64,000 nucleotides of DNA from assembly GCA_040216765.1 (NCBI GenBank), contig JAVJON010000045.1, positions 62,001 to 126,000 on the forward strand. The letters run 5' to 3'. Positions 50,526 to 58,811 of the stretch are shown here, piece after piece. This DNA comes from Marinibaculum sp040216765 (GTDB taxonomy: Bacteria > Pseudomonadota > Alphaproteobacteria > Ferrovibrionales > Ferrovibrionaceae). How positions within the stretch are numbered: position 1 is the stretch's first letter; each line of letters opens with the position of its first letter. Under the pieces are notes generated by a model. The model searched no databases and was not told where the DNA came from. It saw only the letters and a list, made by a program, of their open reading frames with translations. Position numbers and translations under genes: made by a program.

Positions 50526-50532
50526 GGCGCCC

Positions 50533-51420
50533 TCAGCTCCGCGTGCCGCTGAACAGCTTGGCGGCATTGGCGAAGGCATCCGCGAGGTCCGCCGGCAGCA
50601 CGATGGTCTGCCGGCCCTGGCTGTCGGTCATCTTCGCGAAGGCCTCGACCTGGCGCTTGCGGATCTCGAACTCGATGGCCGCGGTGCCATGGGTGTGGAT
50701 CGCCTGGGCGACGACCTCGGTGGCATAGGCATCGGCCTCGGCCGAGATGCGCCGGGCCTCCGCCAGCTTCTGGGCCGTGTAGAGCTCGGCATCCGCCTTC
50801 AGCTCCATCGCCCGCTTCTGGCCTTCCGCCGAGGTGACCGCCGCGCGCCGCGCCCGCTCGGCGTTCAGCTGCTGCATCATGGCCTCGCGCGTAGCGGTGT
50901 CCAGGTTGATGTCCAGCACCTCCGCCCGGGTCACCGCGATGCCCCAGTCGTCCGTCGCCTCGGCCAGGTGCTTCTTGATCGCCGCATTGAGCATGGTGCG
51001 GTTGGACTGCACCTCGTCCAGTTCGAGCTGGCCGATCTCGGAGCGCACGATGCCGGCCACCGTGGTCGCCACCGCCCCGTCGATGTCGCGGATCCGATAG
51101 ACCGTCCGCTCCGGCTCCAGGACCCGGTAGAACACCACCATGTCCGCCTGCAGCATGACATTGTCGCGGGTGATGGCGTCCTGCTGCATATGCGGCATCT
51201 GCCGTTCCAGCACCGAAATGCGATGGCGCACGACATCCAGGAACGGCACGATCAGGTTCAGGCCGGGGCCCAGCACCCGGTGCAGGCGCCCCAGCCGCTC
51301 GATCACGTACTGCTCGCTCTGCGGCACGATCTTGATACCGCGCCAGATGGTGACCAGGATCACCACCGCCAGCACCAGGATCAGGATCAGCCCGCCCGAC
51401 AGCCCGGTCTCCGCTTCCAT
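50533..51420 (-). CDS. SPFH-domain membrane protein (stomatin-like)
   Basis: The 295-residue protein has an N-terminal membrane helix (LILILVLAVVILVTIW), the SPFH/band 7 domain (VPQSEQYVIERLGRLHRVLGPGLNLIVPFLD and RDNVMLQADMVVFYRV) and a coiled helix rich in Ala and Glu (KRAMELKADAELYTAQKLAEA). It is stomatin-like and would form oligomeric rings in the membrane with the NfeD-like partner. GGAGGAA precedes ATG 51420. It is divergent from the adenylate cyclase. Confidence 0.9.
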   Translation of the reverse strand: MEAETGLSGGLILILVLAVVILVTIWRGIKIVPQSEQYVIERLGRLHRVLGPGLNLIVPFLDVVRHRISVLERQMPHMQQDAITRDNVMLQADMVVFYRVLEPERTVYRIRDIDGAVATTVAGIVRSEIGQLELDEVQSNRTMLNAAIKKHLAEATDDWGIAVTRAEVLDINLDTATREAMMQQLNAERARRAAVTSAEGQKRAMELKADAELYTAQKLAEARRISAEADAYATEVVAQAIHTHGTAAIEFEIRKRQVEAFAKMTDSQGRQTIVLPADLADAFANAAKLFSGTRS

Positions 51421-51452
51421 CCCAGATTCCTCCGACAGCGCAAGGCTCAGCG

Positions 51453-52814
51453 ATGGCCCATCCCGCAGACGGTAGCACCGATACCCCAGTTTCCGCGCCT
51501 GCGGAAGCGGCACAGCGCCGCCTTGTCCTGCGGGAGGCCGAGATCGGCGCCGAACGGGTCGTCGGCATCGTGCGGATGCTCACCGCGGCGCTGCTTGGCA
51601 TCGTCTTCTACCTGGCGGTCCGCGGCCTCGACCCCCGGGAGGATGGCGAGCTGGCCCGCGTGGTCGATCGCCAGCACGGCCTCGCCATCGCCACGGTGGC
51701 GGCCTATTTCCTGGTCGGCGCCCTCTCCGTCGCGGTGGCCCGGCCGTCCCTGTTCCGGCCCTGGCTGCCCTGGCTCTCGGCGGGCCTGGATGTTGCCTTC
51801 ATCCTGACCGCCCTGTTGATCAGCCTGCGCAATACCGGCCTGGGGACGAACTATGTCTTCGCGATGCCGACGGCCTGGCTGATCCCGGTGATCCTGGGAT
51901 TCGGCGCCCAGCGCTTCAACGCACCGCTGCAGCTGGCGACCACCCTGGCAATTGCCGTGGGCCTCGCCGCGGTGCCGGCCCTGGCCGGCGGCTGGCAGAT
52001 GTTCGCCGACGGCACCGGCCCGGTGGACCTGTTCTTCGCCTTTCCCCCCGATGCGATGCGGATCGCGATGATCCTGGCCGCCGGTTTCGCGCTCGTGGTG
52101 GCCGTCCTGCGCACCCACCGGCTGCTGGACCGCATGGCGGGAGAGATCCGCATGCGCACCGCGCTGACCCGCTACCTGCCGGCGGAACTGGCGCCGCTGC
52201 TCGCCGGCAGTGACGGCGGCGCCCTGCGGTTCAGCCGGCGGCAGCAGGTGGCGATCCTGTTCATCGACATCCGCGGCTTCACTGCCCGCGCGGAACGCGC
52301 GACGCCGGAGGAGCTGACCGCCTTCGTCACCGCCTATCGCCACAGGGTGCAGCGGGCCGCGACCCGGCACGGCGCGATCATCGACAAGCATATCGGCGAT
52401 GCCGCCATGCTGCTGTTCGGCGTGACCGCCGCCGCCGAGGCCGGGCCGGCGCCGGCGGCGCGCGCGGCGCTTGCCTGCGGCCAGGACCTGCTGCGGGAGA
52501 TCGCCGGCTGGAACACCGCGCTCGCCGCCGCCGGCGAGGCCCCGGTGGCGGTCGGCATCGGCGTGCATGTGGGCGAGGTCTATTGCGGCACGGTCGGCGA
52601 CGCGGAGCGGCTGGAATTCACCGTGCTGGGCGACACCGTGAATGTCGCGGCGCGGCTGGAAGCGATGACCAAGCGGCTGGGGACCCCGCTGCTGGCCTCG
52701 GAAGCGGCGATCGCCTGCGCCGGCGCCGCCGCCGAGGGCTGGCAGGCGCTGGGGGAGCAGCCGATCGCGGGCCGGGACGGGGGCATCGCGCTTTACGCGC
52801 CGCCGGCATCGTGA
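51453..52814 (+). CDS. Membrane-bound class III adenylate/guanylate cyclase
   Basis: The 453-residue protein has an N-terminal region with about six membrane helices (residues 40-225) and a C-terminal class III cyclase domain. The metal-binding aspartates are in LFIDIRGFT and KHIGDAAMLLF, the purine-contacting segment is EFTVLGDTVN, and the transition-state Asn/Arg are in NVAARLE. It makes cAMP, most likely in response to a membrane signal. The start at 51453 is only 32 bases from the divergent SPFH gene. Confidence 0.9.
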   Translation: MAHPADGSTDTPVSAPAEAAQRRLVLREAEIGAERVVGIVRMLTAALLGIVFYLAVRGLDPREDGELARVVDRQHGLAIATVAAYFLVGALSVAVARPSLFRPWLPWLSAGLDVAFILTALLISLRNTGLGTNYVFAMPTAWLIPVILGFGAQRFNAPLQLATTLAIAVGLAAVPALAGGWQMFADGTGPVDLFFAFPPDAMRIAMILAAGFALVVAVLRTHRLLDRMAGEIRMRTALTRYLPAELAPLLAGSDGGALRFSRRQQVAILFIDIRGFTARAERATPEELTAFVTAYRHRVQRAATRHGAIIDKHIGDAAMLLFGVTAAAEAGPAPAARAALACGQDLLREIAGWNTALAAAGEAPVAVGIGVHVGEVYCGTVGDAERLEFTVLGDTVNVAARLEAMTKRLGTPLLASEAAIACAGAAAEGWQALGEQPIAGRDGGIALYAPPAS

Positions 52815-52843
52815 CCGCAGCGCCCGCGCGGGCCTGAAAAGCG

Positions 52844-52883
52844 TTCGGCCCGGCATGCCGAGGCATGCCGGGCCGAATGATGC
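52844..52883 (-). terminator. Intrinsic terminator after the helicase/cold-shock gene
   Basis: Perfect 15-bp arms (52844-52858 TTCGGCCCGGCATGC, 52863-52877 its complement) with loop CGAG form a very stable hairpin. Read on the minus strand, the stem is followed by CGCTTTTCAG, giving a short U-run in RNA. It lies 43 bases beyond the stop of the minus-strand gene and 30 bases after the convergent cyclase, so it can serve both. Confidence 0.7.
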
Positions 52884-52887
52884 TCGT

Positions 52888-52907
52888 CCCGGGCCTTGCG
52901 GCCCGGG
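52888..52907. other. Second hairpin beside the terminator
   Basis: CCCGGGCC and GGCCCGGG flank TTGC. It lies between the cold-shock stop and the main terminator and could strengthen termination or protect the cold-shock mRNA 3' end. Confidence 0.4.
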
Positions 52908-52919
52908 CCGGGACGTGAG

Positions 52920-53129
52920 TCAGAGCGCCTTCAGATTGGCGGCAGAGACCTTGCCCTTCTTCGGGTCGCGCTCGAGCTCGTAGCTCAGCGCCTGGCCCTC
53001 GGTGGGGTTCGGGATACCGGCGCGCTCGACGGCGCTGATATGCACGAACACGTCCTGTCCGCCATCATCGGGCTCGATGAAACCGAAACCCTTCTGGGCG
53101 TTGAACCACTTAACTTTTCCGCTGGGCAT
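52920..53129 (-). CDS. cspA: Cold-shock protein, nested in-frame in the helicase gene
   Basis: From the internal ATG at 53129 the last 69 codons encode a complete cold-shock domain: GKVKWFNAQKGFGFIEPDDG with the RNP1 (KGFGFI) and RNP2 (VFVHI) motifs, ending KGKVSAANLKAL. GGAAAGGA lies upstream of the ATG at a plausible distance. The start residues (MPSGKVKWFN) are exactly those of free CspA proteins. It can therefore be made as a separate protein, in addition to being the C-terminal domain of the helicase. Confidence 0.75.
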   Translation of the reverse strand: MPSGKVKWFNAQKGFGFIEPDDGGQDVFVHISAVERAGIPNPTEGQALSYELERDPKKGKVSAANLKAL

Positions 53130-54449
53130 TGCCGCGGGTCCTTTCCGTTGTGTGTGCGTAGCTTGGGTAACGTCGGACCGGCCGCCATGCCGCGTACGTC
53201 GTTGGGTTGGCTGCGGCTGCCGACGTCGTGTGTCGGCAGTGGCGGCAGGAACGAATGGACGCTCGGCCACAGGGGCCGCCGCGCCGGAATAGACCGCAGA
53301 CCCCGACATGACCGGGATGCGGTTCTTGGTCAGTTTCTCGATCGCCCGCAGATAGGGCTGCTCGGTATTGTCGCAGAACGAGATCGCGATGCCGGCGCTG
53401 CCGGCCCGTGCCGTGCGGCCGATCCGGTGCACATAGCTTTCCGGGATGTTCGGCAGCTCGAAGTTCACCACATGGGTGACCTCGTCCACGTCGATGCCGC
53501 GGGCGGCGATATCGGTTGCCACCAGCACGCGGGCCTCGCCATTGCGGAACATCGCCAGGGCACGCTGGCGCGCATTCTGGGACTTGTTGCTGTGCAGGGC
53601 ATCGGACGGGATGCCGGCCTTTGCCAGCTTCTCGGTCACCCGGTTCGCCCCGTGCTTGGTGCGGGTGAAGACGATCACCCGCGACATCGCCGGATCGCGC
53701 AGGAGCTCGATCAGCAGGCTGGTCTTGTCGCGAGAGCCGACATGGATGACCTGCTGGGTCACGCGGTCCGCGGTCATCGTCTTGGCGGCGACCTCGACCC
53801 GCACCGGCTTCTTCAGGATCTCCGCCGCCAGGCGATCGATCTCGCCCGGCATCGTGGCCGAGAACAGCAGCGACTGCCGCTCCGCCGGGCAGGCGGCGAC
53901 GATCTTCCGGACGTCGCGGATGAAGCCCATATCGAGCATCCGGTCGGCTTCGTCCAGCACCAGGGTGGTGACGGCATCGAAGCGCACATGGCCCTGCCCG
54001 GCCAGGTCCAGCAGGCGGCCCGGCGTCGCCACCAGGACATCCACGCCACGCGACATCGCGTTGACCTGGGCGCGCTGGTTCACGCCGCCGACGATGCCGG
54101 TATAGCGCAGCCGCAGGTTCTGCCCGTAGACGGTCAGGCTCTCCAGGATCTGCAGCACGAGCTCGCGGGTGGGCGCCAGGATCAGCGCCGTGGCGCTGCG
54201 CGGCTGCAGCTTCGGCCGGTTCTGCGACAGGGCGTGCAGGATCGGCAGGCTGAACGCAGCGGTCTTGCCGGTGCCGGTCTGGGCGATGCCCAGAAGATCG
54301 CGCCCTGCAAGCAGGTGCGGGATCGCGTCGGCCTGGATCGGTGTGGGGGAAACGTATTGCTCGGCCTTCAAGGCAAGCAGGATCGGCTCGGCAAGGCCGA
54401 GCGATTCAAACTGGGTCTCAATCAAGAGGGACAACTTCCTTCGCGCCAT
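52920..54449 (-). CDS. DEAD-box RNA helicase with C-terminal cold-shock domain
   Basis: The 509-codon frame encodes a RhlE-type helicase core (AQTGTGKTAAF, PTRELVLQI, LVLDEADRMLD, SATMPGE, HRIGRTARAG), then a short basic linker (RRRQPQPTQRRTRHGGR). A full cold-shock domain follows from residue 441 with no stop between. It unwinds RNA structures, and the added domain may hold single strands. ATG 54449 lacks a ribosome site; an in-frame TTG at 54425 is preceded by AAGGAAG and gives the natural start (IETQFESLGL). The 228-base upstream region holds no other gene. Confidence 0.88.
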   Translation of the reverse strand: MARRKLSLLIETQFESLGLAEPILLALKAEQYVSPTPIQADAIPHLLAGRDLLGIAQTGTGKTAAFSLPILHALSQNRPKLQPRSATALILAPTRELVLQILESLTVYGQNLRLRYTGIVGGVNQRAQVNAMSRGVDVLVATPGRLLDLAGQGHVRFDAVTTLVLDEADRMLDMGFIRDVRKIVAACPAERQSLLFSATMPGEIDRLAAEILKKPVRVEVAAKTMTADRVTQQVIHVGSRDKTSLLIELLRDPAMSRVIVFTRTKHGANRVTEKLAKAGIPSDALHSNKSQNARQRALAMFRNGEARVLVATDIAARGIDVDEVTHVVNFELPNIPESYVHRIGRTARAGSAGIAISFCDNTEQPYLRAIEKLTKNRIPVMSGSAVYSGAAAPVAERPFVPAATADTRRRQPQPTQRRTRHGGRSDVTQATHTQRKGPAAMPSGKVKWFNAQKGFGFIEPDDGGQDVFVHISAVERAGIPNPTEGQALSYELERDPKKGKVSAANLKAL

Positions 54450-54677
54450 AAGGCATCGCAGCGCCGCGACCAAGGCCACGGCGCTAGTACGAACGCGTTT
54501 CAGCGCATAATCCGCCTTCCACGCGCAGCTGGAGCGAACGGAGAGATAAAGGAGCCACTGCGAAACCAAGCGGATGAGACGGGCTCACCGGCTTTGCGCC
54601 GTTTCGCGGGCCAACTCCGGCTAAATGCGCCCTGCCGGCCGAACTGTCAAGGGGCAATGTTGCGCCGCACAAGGCGC

Positions 54678-55673
54678 TCAGGCCGCGAACGGGGCGCGAT
54701 ACTGCCAGAAAATGAACGCCAGATAGACCAGGATCATCAGCAATCCGGCGGTCCGGCCGATGCGGGCGGCGGTGACCATCCACACCGAGAACAGCAGGGT
54801 GGAGGCGGCCATCACCCAGACCTCGACCGACATCGCCTGCGCCACCGCCAGCGGCTTGACCAGCGCGGTGATGCCGACGATCGACAGGATGTTGAACAGG
54901 TTGGATCCCAGGATATTGCCCACCACCATGTCGGCGCGCCGGCGCAGCGCCGCCATCAGGCAGGTAGCCAGTTCCGGCAGCGAGGTGCCAAGCGCCACCA
55001 CGGTGACGCCGATCACCGATTCGGGCACATTCAGCGCGGTTCCGGCGGCGATTGCGCCCTGGACCAGGATCTCCGAGCCGACGATCAGCCCGACCAGCCC
55101 CGCCACGAGGAACAGCAGGGCCTGCCGGGTGCTGGAGAGCTGGACCTCGTCCGCCTCCTCCAGCGGGACATCCTCGCCGTTACGGCGTTCGCCCAGATAG
55201 GCCAGCGCGACATAGGCGACGAGCACCGCGAACAGGCCCAGGCCGTGCCAGCGCTCGATCACCCCGGTCATCATCAGCCCGATCAGCGCCGCGGTGGCGA
55301 CCACCACCATCGTGGCGTCCTTCAGCAGCTTGCGCGGGCGGGCCACCAGCGCGAAGACCATGGCCGTGGCACCGGTCACCAGCAGGATATTGGCGATATT
55401 GGAGCCGATGACATTGCCGAGACTGAGCGCGGGGTAGCCGGACAGGTTCGCGTTCACCGACGTCACCAGCTCCGGCACCGACGTGCCGAAGGCGACGACC
55501 GTCGCACCGATGAACAGATGCGACAGGCCCAGTCGTTGCGCCAGGAAGATCGCGGCCCCGATGGTCCAGCCGCCGCCCTTGAAAAGCATGTACAGGCCAA
55601 AGGCGATGCTGCCGATGGCCAGAACGGCGAGCTGGTAGCTCGAAAGCGTATGCAGGGCGCTGTCGACGCTCAT
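54678..55673 (-). CDS. CaCA-family sodium/calcium exchanger
   Basis: The 331-residue protein has both alpha-repeats intact: VVAFGTSVPELVTSVNA with GNVIGSNIANILLV, and VVALGTSLPELATCLMA with GNILGSNLFNIL. It would export calcium in exchange for sodium or protons. It lies upstream on the same strand as the helicase, separated by about 230 bases. One of three CaCA genes in the window. Confidence 0.92.
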   Translation of the reverse strand: MSVDSALHTLSSYQLAVLAIGSIAFGLYMLFKGGGWTIGAAIFLAQRLGLSHLFIGATVVAFGTSVPELVTSVNANLSGYPALSLGNVIGSNIANILLVTGATAMVFALVARPRKLLKDATMVVVATAALIGLMMTGVIERWHGLGLFAVLVAYVALAYLGERRNGEDVPLEEADEVQLSSTRQALLFLVAGLVGLIVGSEILVQGAIAAGTALNVPESVIGVTVVALGTSLPELATCLMAALRRRADMVVGNILGSNLFNILSIVGITALVKPLAVAQAMSVEVWVMAASTLLFSVWMVTAARIGRTAGLLMILVYLAFIFWQYRAPFAA

Positions 55674-55824
55674 GCGGTGCCGGGTTCCTTGTGCAGTCGA
55701 CGGGGTGCGAACGACAGGGTGGCGGACAATGTGCGGGTGCGCTGCCCGGGCCGATCAACCGCGCCATCGTCTCCTAGCATGCGAAGGCGGCGATGCCGAG
55801 ACTTGCCCCGGCCGGCCGCGCCGG

Positions 55825-56904
55825 TCAGCCGGGCTCTGCGGCCCGCACGCCGATCAGCCCGACCAGGACCACAAGCAGCACCAGCCAGACCGCAAGGTTG
55901 AGGATCAGGGGTTGCCGCGCCTCGCGCCGCTCGTTCCAGGTGCGCGGCCGCAATCCCTGCAGCAGGAAGGCCAGGTTGGCCGCCAGGTTGAGGCTGGCCA
56001 CGTTGATCCCGAGCAGGGTCAGCGCCCCCATGGCCGGCCCGATCGCCCCCAGCGACAGCATCATGCCGAAGGCGACCGCGGGCGGCATCAGGGCCACCGC
56101 CACCATCACGCCGACCAGCGCGCCGGACAGGCTGCTCGTCACCGAGAGCGCCGCGGCGGCACCGGAAGCCAGGGCGAGCAGGACATCCGCATAGCCGACC
56201 TCGGTCCGCGCCAGCAGTTCCGGGGATGACATGTCGATCGTCACGAGATGCGGGATGGCCATGCTGATCGCTACCGTCAATGTCAGCCCGATCAGGTTGG
56301 CCCGCATCGCGCGGGCCATCAGGTGGCGGTCGCCGATCGCCGAACCGAAGGCAAAGGCGAGGTTGGGGCCGAGCAGCGGGGCGATCACCATGGCGCCGAT
56401 GACGATCGCGGTATTGGCCGATTCCAGGCCGACCGCGGCAACCAGGGTCGACAGGATCGTCAGCGCGATGAACGTGCGCCCGGCATGGGTGCCCGCGGCA
56501 ATATCCTCGTAGAGCTCCTCGCGGGTCAGGCGGTCGCCGAGCACGCCGGCCCTGCGCAGCCTTGCTTCCGCCTCGTTCTCCCGATCGCCCGCACCGCTGG
56601 CGCCCGCCCCGCCGGCTTCGGTCCCGCCATCGGCAGGGCTGCCGTCGCCCGAATCCTGCCGGGGGATCACCGCCTCGACCGGCGAGACGACGATCCGCCA
56701 GCCTTCGGTCGCCTGCAGGATGGCTTGCAGCTGATCCAGGAAGGCCTGCCTGTCGATCTCCCCCGCCAGGATGCGGATGGTCCGCCGGCCATCCTCGGCG
56801 CAGGCGCCGACGATCACCTCGGTGGCGCCGAAACCCTCCGCCAGGTGACGGACCGTCTCATCGTGGCCGTCTGCCGCCAGCACGTCGATCCAGAAGAGTG
56901 CCAT
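55825..56904 (-). CDS. TIGR00341/DUF389-family membrane protein
   Basis: The 359-residue protein has a soluble N-terminal domain of about 85 residues, a low-complexity linker (SPADGGTEAGGAGASGAG) and a membrane domain. The membrane domain shows TFIALTILSTLVAAVGLESANTAIVIGAMVIAPLLGP and AVALMPPAVAFGMML, as in DUF389. Function is not established. The ATG at 56904 gives the normal length. Confidence 0.88.
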   Translation of the reverse strand: MALFWIDVLAADGHDETVRHLAEGFGATEVIVGACAEDGRRTIRILAGEIDRQAFLDQLQAILQATEGWRIVVSPVEAVIPRQDSGDGSPADGGTEAGGAGASGAGDRENEAEARLRRAGVLGDRLTREELYEDIAAGTHAGRTFIALTILSTLVAAVGLESANTAIVIGAMVIAPLLGPNLAFAFGSAIGDRHLMARAMRANLIGLTLTVAISMAIPHLVTIDMSSPELLARTEVGYADVLLALASGAAAALSVTSSLSGALVGVMVAVALMPPAVAFGMMLSLGAIGPAMGALTLLGINVASLNLAANLAFLLQGLRPRTWNERREARQPLILNLAVWLVLLVVLVGLIGVRAAEPG

Positions 56905-56993
56905 TCAAATGCCCGCCGGCAGCACCATGTCCCGCGCCCCAATGGCGGGGACCCGGGCGCGGCTGCGGCTCGCCCGTGTACAGGCCCGCCCAT

Positions 56994-57434
56994 CTACAGG
57001 TCGAAGGCCTCCGGATCCAGTCCCAGGGCCAGGCAGATATCGGCCACGGCGCGGGTCTCATGCTCGTCGAACAGGCCGTCGGCCGCTGCGATGGCACAGC
57101 AGGCGCGCAGGCAGAGGCGCGCGGCAGACGAATCGTTGCGCAGCCGCCCGATGATCTGCAGGGCCTCCCCGCGACCCCGGGTGAAATCGCGCTCCAGCCG
57201 GCCGGCGATCGTGGCGAAGGCGTCTTCCGTGTCGGCCGGGTCGAACATCGCCAGGGCCTTGGTCTCGCGGATGAAGTCCTGCAGCCGCCGCTTCTCCACC
57301 GACAGGATCACGCCGTCGGCTGCCGCCACCAGCGCCCCGCCAGCGACAACGGCATGCAGGAAGTCGCGCGTGCCATGGCGCGAGGCCTCGGTTTCGAGGC
57401 GTTCCGGCCGCACCTTCAACCAGCGGACTGGCAT
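56994..57434 (-). CDS. TerB-domain protein
   Basis: The 146-residue all-helical protein has AVVAGGALVAAADGVILSVEKRRLQDFI and the second repeat-like CLRACCAIAAADGLFDEHETRAVADICLALG, the TerB pattern with its acidic metal-binding residues. TerB proteins are linked to tellurite resistance and metal-dependent stress. GGGGAGA precedes ATG 57434. It sits upstream of the DUF389 gene on the same strand, so the two may be co-transcribed; no other ter genes are present. Confidence 0.85.
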   Translation of the reverse strand: MPVRWLKVRPERLETEASRHGTRDFLHAVVAGGALVAAADGVILSVEKRRLQDFIRETKALAMFDPADTEDAFATIAGRLERDFTRGRGEALQIIGRLRNDSSAARLCLRACCAIAAADGLFDEHETRAVADICLALGLDPEAFDL

Positions 57435-57841
57435 ATGCAGATCTCCCCACAAACCGATGCCGCCGACCCGGCGCGATCGCATCCACCCGACGGCATGTCC
57501 TGCATGACACATGCCTCGACACAAGGCCCTTGTGCCGTGCCGAACCGGGACAGGTCCGGCGGCGCCCGTATCGCGACGGGACGTACCGGCCGCAGGCAGG
57601 CCACAGCATATTCGTTCCGATCCGGAACGGGCAAAGATACAGGCTGAACTTCGGGTGGGCCGGACGGCGGAAGGACCGGGTCAGGAATATTTCCTGCCGG
57701 CCCGCTCGTCCATCTTGCAAAAACGCGGCGCGTACAAACCTGATCGGGAGCCGGGCACAGACCGCGCTGCAGCAGGTCGATCGCCCCTGCGCTGACGCGT
57801 GCGCCGGAAGCCGCAGGCGCCTGCCGCAGAGTCCTGACCCG
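57435..57841. other. 407-base gap between TerB and CaCA genes
   Basis: No frame here has a ribosome site or a recognisable product. It must hold the divergent promoters of the TerB and exchanger genes. The only structure noticed is the inverted repeat CGTTCCG-ATC-CGGAACG (57613-57629), a possible operator, in a stretch that is AT-richer than its surroundings. Confidence 0.5.
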
Positions 57842-58798
57842 ATGTCCTTCCTGATTGCCCTTGCCGGCCTTGTGCTCCTTGTGGCGGGGGGCGACCTGCT
57901 GGTGCGCGGCTCCGTCGCGATCGCCCGCCGGCTCGCCGTATCGCCCCTGCTGATCGGCCTGACCCTGGTCGGCTTCGGCACCTCGACCCCGGAGCTGTTC
58001 ACCAGCATCACCGCCGCCCTGGAAGGCGCACCGGGCATTGCCGTCGGCAATGTGGTCGGCAGCAACACCGCCAACATCCTGCTGATCCTCGGGCTCGCGG
58101 CGGCGATCCGCCCGATGGCCGTGCATCCGGCTGCGCTGCGCCGCGACGGCAGTGTCACCCTGCTCGCCGCGCTGGCCTGCACCGGCCTGGTGCTGATCGG
58201 GCAGCTGGAGCTCATCGGCGGCATCCTCCTGCTGCTCGGGCTGCTGCTCTACCTCGGCATCACATACCGGGTGGAGCGGCGCTCGCGGGACGAAGCCGCG
58301 ACACTCCACGCGGCAGAGGCGGAGACCGCCGGCGCCCTGCCGCAGGGCTGGCTCCCGGCCCTGGCCTTCGTCCTTGGCGGTTTTGCGCTGATCTTCCTGG
58401 GGGCGGACTGGCTGGTGGATGGCGCCATCGTCCTGGCCCAGGCCGCCGGCGTGTCCGACACCCTGGTCGGGCTGACCCTCGTCGCGATCGGCACCTCGCT
58501 GCCGGAACTGGTGGCATCGGTGATGGCATCGATCCGCCGCCAGGGCGACATCGCCATCGGCAATGTCCTGGGGAGCAACATCTACAATGTCCTGGGGGTG
58601 CTCGGCGCGACCGCGCTGGTGCAGCCGATCCCGGTGCCCGGCGAGATCGCCCGCCTGGACATCTGGGTGATGCTGGCGGCCACCCTGCTGCTGATGCTGT
58701 TCGCCTTCACCGGCGGCCGGCTGACCCGCTGGGAAGGAGGCACCCTGCTGGCGCTCTACCTCGCCTATCTGGCGGCGCTTGCCCTCCTCGCCTTCTGA
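57842..58798 (+). CDS. CaCA-family sodium/calcium exchanger
   Basis: The 318-residue protein has two complete alpha-repeats: LVGFGTSTPELFTSITA with GNVVGSNTANILL, and LVAIGTSLPELVASVMA with GNVLGSNIYNVLG. It would expel calcium using a sodium or proton gradient. It ends only 13 bases before the convergent molybdoenzyme gene. It is about as diverged from the copy at 54678 as paralogues of different subfamilies are. Confidence 0.92.
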   Translation: MSFLIALAGLVLLVAGGDLLVRGSVAIARRLAVSPLLIGLTLVGFGTSTPELFTSITAALEGAPGIAVGNVVGSNTANILLILGLAAAIRPMAVHPAALRRDGSVTLLAALACTGLVLIGQLELIGGILLLLGLLLYLGITYRVERRSRDEAATLHAAEAETAGALPQGWLPALAFVLGGFALIFLGADWLVDGAIVLAQAAGVSDTLVGLTLVAIGTSLPELVASVMASIRRQGDIAIGNVLGSNIYNVLGVLGATALVQPIPVPGEIARLDIWVMLAATLLLMLFAFTGGRLTRWEGGTLLALYLAYLAALALLAF

Positions 58799-58811
58799 CC
58801 GGCCGCCCGCT

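Noticed and set aside
57511..57795. A plus-strand 94-codon frame before the CaCA gene
   Set aside because: No ribosome site, no recognisable sequence and conflicting frames; treated as part of the promoter gap.
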